From Ornithinimicrobium sp. CNJ-824 (GTDB taxonomy: Bacteria > Actinomycetota > Actinomycetes > Actinomycetales > Dermatophilaceae), in the NCBI RefSeq assembly GCF_001942405.1, contig NZ_MKKA01000055.1:124001-188000 (forward strand): 64,000 nucleotides of DNA. Direction: 5' to 3'. The notes beneath the pieces are model-generated. The model had not been told where the DNA came from. It worked only from the letters and a program-made list of their open reading frames with translations, and did not search any database. The position numbers and the translations under genes are program-made. Numbering within the stretch: the stretch's first letter is position 1; each line of letters begins with the position of its first letter. This document shows positions 58,289 to 64,000 of the stretch, piece by piece.

Positions 58289-58327
58289 GCCCGTCCGGGC
58301 GGGCGGGCCCATCCGGTGCGGGACCGG
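58289..58327. terminator. Weak hairpins between dinG and the membrane protein gene
   Basis: Two short stems: GCCCG/CGGGC (58289-58304) and CCGGT/ACCGG (58313-58327) in the gap between convergent stops. They may serve as a weak terminator. Confidence 0.3.
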
Positions 58328-58328
58328 C

Positions 58329-58703
58329 TCAGCCCATCATCACCTCGGCGCCGAAGTAGGCGGCGAGGTTGAGGCCCACGAAACCGACCGCGACGAGGGT
58401 GAGGATGCCGGCCGGCACCCAGCCGCGACGGTCACCCTGCCGGTCCGCGCGACGGGCGAACCAGGCGGACACCACCGCCGGAAGGAAGAAGACCAGCAGC
58501 GCGGGCACGCTGGAGGCCAGGATCGCCCACAGCGGAGGCTCCACGGTGCCCCCGACGGGATGGCCGAGCAGGGAGGCCAGGCCCTCCCCGACCATGAACG
58601 CCAGCACGAAGGCGACCGGCAGCAGCAGCATGCTCAGCCAGGCGTTGCGCACGTCGTGGTGACCGGTGTCCTCACGGACGGGACGGGTGGTGATGGTCGA
58701 CAT
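58329..58703 (-). CDS. Small membrane protein, hypothetical
   Basis: A 124-residue protein with three clear hydrophobic helices (LSMLLLPVAFVLAFMVGEGL, LWAILASSVPALLVFFLPAV, GILTLVAVGFVGLNLAAYFG). The basic loop RRADRQGDRRG lies between helices 2 and 3, suggesting an N-terminus outside. No domain recognised. ATG 58703 has AAGGAGG 8 nt upstream, a strong site. It is divergent from holA and convergent with dinG. Confidence 0.75.
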   Translation of the reverse strand: MSTITTRPVREDTGHHDVRNAWLSMLLLPVAFVLAFMVGEGLASLLGHPVGGTVEPPLWAILASSVPALLVFFLPAVVSAWFARRADRQGDRRGWVPAGILTLVAVGFVGLNLAAYFGAEVMMG

Positions 58704-58840
58704 ACCGCACCTCCTTGTGCGACGAGGACCCAGGACCCCAGGTCCCTACCTTCATCATGCTCCCGGCCGGAGTGCCGCACAACGTCACCCCTGTGTGCCG
58801 TGGGACACGTCGGTCGGTGGGGCGTGGCAGGCTGGGGACC

Positions 58841-59821
58841 ATGAGCATCCCCACGCTGGCCCTCGTGCAGGGACCGGAGGAGATCCTGGCCGAGCGGGGC
58901 GTGGAGTCGGTCGTCGACGCGGTCCGCGCGGCCGAGCCCGAGGCCGAGGTCGTGCGTCTCTACGCCGCCTCCTACCAGCCCGGCGAGCTGGGCGTGCACG
59001 CCAGCCCCAGCCTCTTCGGCGGGTGGACCGTGATCGTCGTCCACGACATGGACGAGGCCGACGACGCGCTCGTCGAGGACCTGCTGGCCTACCTGGCCCG
59101 GCCCGAGGAGTCCGTCACGCTCGTGGTGCGGCACAAGAGCGGCAACCGCGGCAAGAAGGTCCTCGACACCCTCCGGGCCGGCGGGGCCCGCACGATCGAG
59201 GCGAAGGCGGTGAGGTCGGAGGCGGACAAGCACGCCTTCGTCAAGCACGAGTTCCGCGAGGCCCGGCGCAGGATCGCCGAGGACGCCGTGGGCGCCCTGG
59301 TCCAGGCCGTGGGCAAGGACCTGCGCGAGCTGGCCGGGGCCTGCGCCCAGCTCGCCCGCGACGTCCAGGGGACCGTCGAGGTCGAGGACGTGCACACCTA
59401 CTACGGCGAACGGGTCGAGACGACCGGGTTCAAGGTGGCCGAGGCGGCGCTGGCCGGCGACGAGGCCGGCGCCATGTCGCTGCTGCGGCACGCGATGAAC
59501 GGCGGGCTGGACCCCGTCCCGCTCGTGGCCGTCCTGGCGATGCAGCTGCGACAGGTCGGCCGGGTGGCCGCGGCGGGGCGGGGCAGCTCCACCCAGGTTG
59601 CGCGCGACCTCGGCATCGCGCCCTGGCAGGTCGACCAGGCCCGCCGGGTCGCCCGGGGCTGGGACGGCCCCCGGCTGGGGCGGGCGGTCGAGGCGGTCGC
59701 CCGCGCCGACGTCGACGTCAAGGGCGGCCTGCGCACGGAGGCCGCGGTCAGGGCCCCGGAGTATGCCGTGGAGCGCGCGGTCCTGCAGGTCTGCCGTGCG
59801 CGGCACGGGGAGGACGGATGA
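58841..59821 (+). CDS. holA: DNA polymerase III subunit delta
   Basis: A 326-residue clamp-loader subunit. The N-terminal domain has ALVQGPEEILAERGVESVVD, then SLFGGWTVIVVHDMDEADDA, SVTLVVRHKSGNRGKKVLDT, and the C-terminal region with TGFKVAEAALAGDEAGAMSL, PVPLVAVLAMQLRQVGRV and VARDLGIAPWQVDQARRVA. It lacks a Walker A motif, as expected of delta. Start ATG 58841 (MSIPTLALVQ) with CAGGCT 7 nt upstream; it overlaps the DUF952 gene (ATGA). In many actinobacteria holA precedes rpsT and follows comEC/comEA; comEA/comEC are not in this window. Confidence 0.93.
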   Translation: MSIPTLALVQGPEEILAERGVESVVDAVRAAEPEAEVVRLYAASYQPGELGVHASPSLFGGWTVIVVHDMDEADDALVEDLLAYLARPEESVTLVVRHKSGNRGKKVLDTLRAGGARTIEAKAVRSEADKHAFVKHEFREARRRIAEDAVGALVQAVGKDLRELAGACAQLARDVQGTVEVEDVHTYYGERVETTGFKVAEAALAGDEAGAMSLLRHAMNGGLDPVPLVAVLAMQLRQVGRVAAAGRGSSTQVARDLGIAPWQVDQARRVARGWDGPRLGRAVEAVARADVDVKGGLRTEAAVRAPEYAVERAVLQVCRARHGEDG

Positions 59822-60216
59822 GCGCCGACGGTCCCCGTCCGGTGTGGCACCTGGCCGACCGGGCGCGCTGGGAGGAGGCGCTGACCTCCGGGTCCTACGA
59901 ACGGTCCACCCGGGGAGCGACCCTCGCCGAGGTGGGTTTCGTCCACGCCGCCTACCCCGAGCAGCTACCCGGCGTCGTGGCCGCCCACTACGTGCGGGAG
60001 ACGGGGGAGCTCGTCGTGCTGGAGATCGACGTCGCCCGGCTCGGGGAGGCGACCCCGGTGCGGGTCGAGCCCGGCGACCCGGACGACCCCGAGGGGGAGC
60101 ACTACCCCCACCTCTACGGTCCCGTCCCGGTGGAGGCGGTCGTGCGCACCCGCCCGGCCAGGGTCGAGCGGGGCTGGCTGGACCTGGGCGGCTGGGAGCC
60201 TGGTCCGGGCGCGTAG
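59818..60216 (+). CDS. DUF952 family protein
   Basis: A 132-residue protein of the DUF952 family: VWHLADRARWEEALTSGSYE, AEVGFVHAAYPEQLPGVVAA, GELVVLEIDVARL, GEHYPHLYGPVPVEAVV. DUF952 proteins are thought to have an ADP-ribosyltransferase-like fold, but the function is unknown. Its ATG overlaps the holA stop (ATGA), so it is translationally coupled. The gene is convergent to the ACT-domain gene. Confidence 0.85.
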   Translation: MSADGPRPVWHLADRARWEEALTSGSYERSTRGATLAEVGFVHAAYPEQLPGVVAAHYVRETGELVVLEIDVARLGEATPVRVEPGDPDDPEGEHYPHLYGPVPVEAVVRTRPARVERGWLDLGGWEPGPGA

Positions 60217-60270
60217 AGTTGCCGGCCGGACCCTGCCGGCGGCGGCCGGCTGCGGCCAGGGAGCCGGGGC

Positions 60271-60813
60271 TCAGCCGTCGGCCAGGTCCTCGGTGCCGCG
60301 GAAGGTGACCTCGACCTGGATCTCGCCGGCCAGCCGCTCCAGGTCGGCCTGGAGGGCGTCGGCGTCGGTGCCTTCCGGCACCGTGGCCACGACCGTCGCC
60401 TCGAACAGCTGCCCGCCGGCCATCGGGGCCTCGACCGTGCGGGTCTCCAGCTCGGCCACGTTGAGCCCGTGGTCGGCGAGCACGGTGGAGATCGAGCGGA
60501 CGATGCCGGGCTGGTCGTTGCCCATGATCTCAACGAGCACCGGTCGGCCCGGCCTGCCGGCCTCGTCGGCCGGCGTGCCCCCGGGGCGCACCGACACCTC
60601 GAGCAGCCCGACCAGCGGCTCCAGCGCCGCCCGCAGGTCCTCGGCCCGCTCCTGCGGCACGGAGACGACGACGACCCCGGCGAAGGTGCCGGCCAGCTCG
60701 CCGAGGCGGCTCTCCTCCCAGTTGCCGCCGTGCTGGTCGACCACGTCGGCCAGGGCCCGCACGAGGCCGGAACGGTCGTCGCCGACCACGGTGAGGACGA
60801 GCTGGGTACGCAT
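60271..60813 (-). CDS. ACT-domain protein, GcvR-like
   Basis: A 180-residue protein with two ACT domains in tandem: MRTQLVLTVVGDDRSGLVRA in the first and VLVEIMGNDQPGIVRSISTV in the second. This is the layout of the glycine-cleavage regulator GcvR and related amino-acid-binding proteins; the ligand is not known here. ATG 60813 has TACCAT 6 nt upstream on the same strand. No DNA-binding domain is present, so it would act through a partner protein. Confidence 0.82.
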   Translation of the reverse strand: MRTQLVLTVVGDDRSGLVRALADVVDQHGGNWEESRLGELAGTFAGVVVVSVPQERAEDLRAALEPLVGLLEVSVRPGGTPADEAGRPGRPVLVEIMGNDQPGIVRSISTVLADHGLNVAELETRTVEAPMAGGQLFEATVVATVPEGTDADALQADLERLAGEIQVEVTFRGTEDLADG

Positions 60814-60819
60814 CCTGCG

Positions 60820-60825
60820 ATGGTA
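60820..60825 (-). promoter_or_regulatory. -10 box (TACCAT, minus strand) of the ACT-domain gene
   Basis: Minus-strand TACCAT, 6 nt, ATG 60813; leaderless type. Confidence 0.45.
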
Positions 60826-60852
60826 GCGAGTCGCGCAGGTTCCGCGTCGGAC

Positions 60853-60882
60853 TTGGGGCGCGGGCCCCGCCGCTGCTAGATT
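60853..60882 (+). promoter_or_regulatory. Putative sigma-70-type promoter of rpsT
   Basis: TTGGGG (60853-60858) and TAGATT (60877-60882) are separated by 18 nt. It would give a leader of about 140 nt before rpsT, unlike the leaderless genes around it. Confidence 0.45.
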
Positions 60883-61028
60883 GGGTGGTCGCGTGCGCGC
60901 TCGGTCGTGCGCGCACCGCCAGCAGCACCACGCGCGGCTCCCCGCCAGGGCCCCCCACGCCTCACGTTCCGGGCCGCGCGATGTCGCCCTCACGACATAC
61001 CCCGACGACTGAAGCAGGAAGACACTTC

Positions 61029-61294
61029 GTGGCAAACATCAAGTCCCAGATCAAGCGCGTCAAGACGAACGCCAAGCGCACCGAGCGCAACCGGGCGCAC
61101 AAGTCCGAGCTGCGCACCTGGATCCGCCGGTTCCGCGACGCCGCCGACAGCGGTGACACCACCGCGGCCGCGGACGCGCTGAAGAAGGCTCCACCAAGCT
61201 CGACAAGGCCGTCTCCAAGGGCGTCATCCACGCCAACCAGGCGGCCAACAAGAAGTCGGCGATGGCCCGCCGCTTCAACAGCATCGGCGCCTGA
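61029..61294 (+). CDS. rpsT: 30S ribosomal protein S20 (one frame break near 61189)
   Basis: An S20 protein of about 88 residues, basic and helical: [40 protein letters not shown]. At 61189/61190 GAAGGCTCCACC lacks one base after GC; restored it reads [17 protein letters not shown] and [19 protein letters not shown], ending at TGA 61292. As given, the frame continues beyond the true stop. A missing base is most likely a sequencing loss, since S20 is well conserved and the rest is intact. GTG 61029 has AGGAAG 7 nt upstream. A strong terminator follows. Confidence 0.92.
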
Positions 61295-61310
61295 GCTCCG
61301 CAGCTCGCGC

Positions 61311-61346
61311 GACGGGCGCCCCTCCCCGCCGGGAGGGGCGCCCGTC
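61311..61346 (+). terminator. Strong hairpin after rpsT
   Basis: Perfect 16-bp arms GACGGGCGCCCCTCCC/GGGAGGGGCGCCCGTC around the tetraloop CGCC. No long U-tract. Confidence 0.8.
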
Positions 61347-61396
61347 GTCCGTCGGGGGCCGTCCCCCGAGGGCGGGGGCCCGCCCGGCCCCTGCGC

Positions 61397-61402
61397 TACC
61401 AT
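61397..61402 (+). promoter_or_regulatory. -10 box (TACCAT) upstream of the leuS leader
   Basis: TACCAT is 9 nt before the leader-peptide ATG at 61412. Transcription would begin at about 61409, so the leader peptide is almost leaderless. Confidence 0.45.
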
Positions 61403-61411
61403 GAGGCCACC

Positions 61412-61453
61412 ATGACGACCCGTTGCGTGCTCCTCCTTACGCAGCCGCGCTGA
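61412..61453 (+). CDS. leuL: leuS leader peptide MTTRCVLLLTQPR
   Basis: A 13-codon open frame with three consecutive leucine codons CTC CTC CTT at codons 7-9 and the stop TGA at 61451-61453. The stop lies in the left arm of an 11-bp inverted repeat and upstream of a U-tract terminator, the classic layout of ribosome-mediated attenuation. Leucine starvation would stall the ribosome at the Leu codons and change the RNA folding before leuS. Leucine attenuators are known for leu genes in actinobacteria; I found this one directly in the sequence. Confidence 0.7.
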   Translation: MTTRCVLLLTQPR

Positions 61454-61502
61454 CGACGCACCACCCAGCGCGGCTGACCCCTCCTGAGCGAGGGGCTTTT
61501 TT
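61442..61502 (+). promoter_or_regulatory. leuS attenuator: alternative hairpins and terminator
   Basis: First hairpin: perfect 11-bp arms CAGCCGCGCTG (61442-61452) and CAGCGCGGCTG (61466-61476). Terminator: CCCCTC (61478-61483), loop CTGAGC, GAGGGG (61490-61495), then CTTTTTT, the longest U-tract in the window. The arms are positioned so that ribosome position on the leader peptide could choose between structures, but no separate antiterminator pairing with the terminator left arm is obvious by eye. Confidence 0.7.
61478..61502 (+). terminator. Intrinsic terminator of the leuS leader
   Basis: 6-bp GC stem, 6-nt loop and six U residues (T97-T02), located 53 nt before leuS ATG 61556. It is the only U-tract terminator seen in the window. 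Confidence 0.8.
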
Positions 61503-61555
61503 GTGCAACCAGGACCACCGAGAGCACCGACGCGACCAGAGGACGAGACAGCACG

Positions 61556-64000
61556 ATGAGCGAGCGCATCCCGCAGCACCGGTACACCGCCGAGCTGGCC
61601 GGCCGGATCGAGGCGGCCTGGCAGGACCGCTGGGAGGCCGAGGGCACCTTCCACTCCGCCAACCCGGCCGGCCCCTGGGCCGAGCCGGACGACCCCCGCC
61701 TGGGGACCGGGCACCGCTACATCATGGACATGTTCCCCTACCCCTCCGGCACGGGCCTGCACGTGGGCCACCCCCTGGGCTTCATCGCCACCGACGTGCA
61801 CGCGCGCTACCTGCGCACGACGGGCATGAACGTGCTGCACACCATGGGCTTCGACGCCTTCGGCCTGCCCGCCGAGCAGTACGCGGTGCAGACCGGGCAG
61901 CACCCGCGCACCACCACCGAGCGCAACATGGAGGTCTACCGCAGGCAGCTGCGGCGCCTGGGGATGGGGCACGAGCAGCGCCGCAGCTTCGCCACGATCG
62001 ACCCCGACTACTACCGCTGGACGCAGTGGATCTTCACCCAGATCTACCACGCCTGGTACGACGAGGACGCCCCGGCGCGCACCGGCGGCGGCACGGGACG
62101 GGCCCGCCCGATCGAGGACCTGGTCGAGCAGTTCGCCGCCGGCGAGCGGGCCACCCCCGACGGCCGTCCGTGGGGGCAGCTGAGCCGGGTCGAACAGGCC
62201 GAGGTGCTGGACGGGTACCGGCTGGCCTACCTCTCCGACGCCCCCGTCAACTGGTGCCCGGGCCTGGGCACCGTGCTGTCCAACGAGGAGGTCACCGCCG
62301 AGGGCAAGTCCGAGCGCGGCGACTTCCCCGTCTTCCGGCGCAGCCTGAGCCAGTGGATGATGCGGATCACCGCCTACGCCGACCGGCTCGTCGACGACCT
62401 GGACCGGCTGGACTGGCCGGAGAAGGTCAAGCTCATGCAGCGCAACTGGATCGGCCGGTCCACCGGGGCGCAGGTCCGGTTCCCGGTGACCACGACCGAC
62501 GGCGGGCAGGACGCCGTCGAGGTGTTCACCACCCGCCCGGACACCCTGTTCGGCGCCACCTTCATGGTGCTGGCCCCCGAGCACCCGCTGGTCGAGCGGC
62601 TGGTCCCCGACGCCTGGCCCGAGGGCACCCGGGAGGCGTGGACCGCGGGGGAGGACTCCCCGCGGGGCGCGGTGACGGCATACCAGCGACAGGCCGCCAC
62701 CCGCTCCGACATGGAGCGGCAGGCCGACACCAGGGCCAAGACGGGAGTCTTCACCGGCGCGTTCGCGACCAACCCGGTGACCGGCACCCTCATCCCCGTC
62801 TTCGTGGCCGACTACGTGCTCATGGGCTACGGCACCGGGGCGATCATGGCCGTGCCCGGGCAGGACCAGCGCGACTGGGACTTCGCCACCGCCTACGACC
62901 TGCCGATCGTGCGGACCGTGCAGCCGACGCCCGACCACCCCGACGACCAGGCGTTCGTCGGGGAGGGCCCGGCGATCAACTCCGCCAACGACGAGGTCAG
63001 CCTGGACGGGCTGGACGTGGCGCAGGCCAAGGAGCGCATCATCACCTGGCTGGTCGGCAAGGGGCTGGGCGAGGCGACCACGACCTACCGGCTGCGCGAC
63101 TGGCTGTTCAGCCGGCAGCGCTACTGGGGCGAGCCGTTCCCGGTCGTATGGGACGAGGAGGGGGTCGCGCACACCGTGCCCGACCACCTGCTGCCCGTCG
63201 AGCTGCCCGAGGTGCCCGACTACTCCCCGCGCACCTTCGACCCGCAGGACGCCCAGTCCTCCCCGGAGGCCCCGCTGGCCCGCGCCACCGACTGGGTGGA
63301 GGTCGAGCTGGACCTGGGCGACGGGCGGGGCGTGCGGCGCTACCGCCGCGAGACCAACACGATGCCCAACTGGGCCGGGTCGTGCTGGTACTACCTGCGC
63401 TACCTGGACCCGGCCAACGACCAGGCCCCGGTCGACCCGGCGGTCGAGCGCTACTGGATCGGGCCGCGCCCGGCGCCGGTGGCCGGTGCCCCGGCCGGGG
63501 CGAGCGACCCGGGCGGGGTCGACCTGTACGTCGGCGGCGTCGAGCACGCGGTGCTGCACCTGCTCTACTCGCGCTTCTGGCACAAGGTCCTCTTCGACCT
63601 GGGGCACGTCTCCAGCGAGGAGCCGTTCCGCCGGCTCATCAACCAGGGCATGGTCGAGGCCTGGGTCTACCGCGACGAGCGCGGCTTCCCGGTCCCCGCG
63701 GCCGAGGTCGAGGAGCACCCCGACCCCGAGGGCGGCGCCCCCACGTTCACCTGGAACGGCGAGCCGGTCACCCAGGAGTACGGCAAGATGGGCAAGTCGC
63801 TGAAGAACGTCGTCACCCCCGATGAGATGTGCGAGCAGTACGGCGCCGACACCTTCCGCGTCTACGAGATGAGCATGGGCCCCCTGGAGCAGTACCGGCC
63901 CTGGGAGACCCGGGCGGTCGTGGGGTCGATGCGCTTCCTGCAGCGCCTGTGGCGCAACGTGGTCGACGAGGAGACCGGCGAGCTGGTCGTGGTCGACGCC
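61556..64000 (+). CDS. leuS: Leucyl-tRNA synthetase, partial at window end
   Basis: The first 815 codons of an approximately 960-residue class I synthetase. It contains the HIGH-equivalent [18 protein letters not shown] (about residue 69), [19 protein letters not shown], the editing domain [20 protein letters not shown] with the conserved T-rich stretch and [46 protein letters not shown] and the KMSKS equivalent KMGKS (about residue 744-748; Gly for Ser is common in actinobacteria). ATG 61556 is the likely start, 53 nt after the leader terminator. Only the anticodon-binding C-terminus is missing from view. Confidence 0.95.
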   Translation, partial: MSERIPQHRYTAELAGRIEAAWQDRWEAEGTFHSANPAGPWAEPDDPRLGTGHRYIMDMFPYPSGTGLHVGHPLGFIATDVHARYLRTTGMNVLHTMGFDAFGLPAEQYAVQTGQHPRTTTERNMEVYRRQLRRLGMGHEQRRSFATIDPDYYRWTQWIFTQIYHAWYDEDAPARTGGGTGRARPIEDLVEQFAAGERATPDGRPWGQLSRVEQAEVLDGYRLAYLSDAPVNWCPGLGTVLSNEEVTAEGKSERGDFPVFRRSLSQWMMRITAYADRLVDDLDRLDWPEKVKLMQRNWIGRSTGAQVRFPVTTTDGGQDAVEVFTTRPDTLFGATFMVLAPEHPLVERLVPDAWPEGTREAWTAGEDSPRGAVTAYQRQAATRSDMERQADTRAKTGVFTGAFATNPVTGTLIPVFVADYVLMGYGTGAIMAVPGQDQRDWDFATAYDLPIVRTVQPTPDHPDDQAFVGEGPAINSANDEVSLDGLDVAQAKERIITWLVGKGLGEATTTYRLRDWLFSRQRYWGEPFPVVWDEEGVAHTVPDHLLPVELPEVPDYSPRTFDPQDAQSSPEAPLARATDWVEVELDLGDGRGVRRYRRETNTMPNWAGSCWYYLRYLDPANDQAPVDPAVERYWIGPRPAPVAGAPAGASDPGGVDLYVGGVEHAVLHLLYSRFWHKVLFDLGHVSSEEPFRRLINQGMVEAWVYRDERGFPVPAAEVEEHPDPEGGAPTFTWNGEPVTQEYGKMGKSLKNVVTPDEMCEQYGADTFRVYEMSMGPLEQYRPWETRAVVGSMRFLQRLWRNVVDEETGELVVVDA

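Noticed and set aside
60221..60250. GCCGGCC/GGCCGGC inverted repeat between DUF952 and the ACT gene as a terminator
   Set aside because: The stem is short with a 16-nt spacer in very GC-rich DNA, so it may be chance; not listed as a feature.
61397..61556. T-box riboswitch upstream of leuS
   Set aside because: There is no T-box sequence or specifier loop; the short leader peptide with Leu codons and the terminator explain the region better.

Overview
The window is high-GC DNA (roughly 70-75% by eye) from an actinobacterium. The evidence is mycothione reductase, a WhiB regulator, MtrA/MtrB/LpqB, BldC, DUF3499, PdtaS and the large NAD-dependent glutamate dehydrogenase, together with many GTG starts. 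Gene order from the metallopeptidase to secA resembles the mycobacterial Rv3259-Rv3240c block, but with kynA, kynU, mtr and an HNH nuclease gene inserted and no tmk. I infer a Micrococcales-type organism (Intrasporangiaceae/Ornithinimicrobiaceae-like). The genus cannot be fixed from the sequence alone. No rRNA, tRNA, CRISPR array, phage or insertion sequence was seen.

Layout. 1-3.6 kb: zincin-like protein, DUF3499, phosphomannomutase, a Trm112-like protein and a SIS-domain protein (mannose/envelope precursor supply). 3.7-9.1 kb: DUF222/HNH nuclease, divergent kynA-kynU (tryptophan catabolism), mycothione reductase. 9.2-16.6 kb: ahcY, the mtrA-mtrB-lpqB envelope signalling operon, a ComF-like phosphoribosyltransferase and the ribosome hibernation factor. 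16.7-24.9 kb: YcaQ-like glycosylase, a large secreted nuclease, secA, then minus-strand LysM and Rv3235-like genes. 25-30.6 kb: bldC, a CpaB-like SAF protein with a CpaE-like ATPase, DUF6912, and the P5C dehydrogenase rocA. 30.6-38.4 kb: DUF2505, a hypothetical gene, the 180-kDa-class glutamate dehydrogenase (following rocA in the proline-to-2-oxoglutarate route), PdtaS and whiB1. 38.7-44.7 kb: amidohydrolase, and a minus-strand run from ppsR through ppdK to an FhuF-like protein. 44.8-53.4 kb: miaA, an RsmC-like methyltransferase, hflX, a GH63-like glycosidase, an OmpR-type two-component system and DUF2202. 53.5-64 kb: fdhD with a membrane molybdopterin oxidoreductase, dinG, holA, DUF952, an ACT-domain protein, rpsT, and leuS (cut by the window end) behind a leader-peptide attenuator.

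Three window-wide patterns stand out. (1) The octamer GGTATGCC/GGCATACC occurs at least 22 times, split evenly between strands, against about 2 expected; it appears in genes, at start codons and as the arms of a perfect hairpin at 50538-50584. (2) Many genes have a TANNNT (or CANNNT) -10 box usually exactly 6 nt before the start codon, implying widespread leaderless transcription. (3) At least 13 small reading-frame breaks interrupt 12 otherwise normal genes, including rpsT and miaA. Most sit in short G or C runs or GC repeats, which points to residual sequencing indels rather than a wave of pseudogenes.
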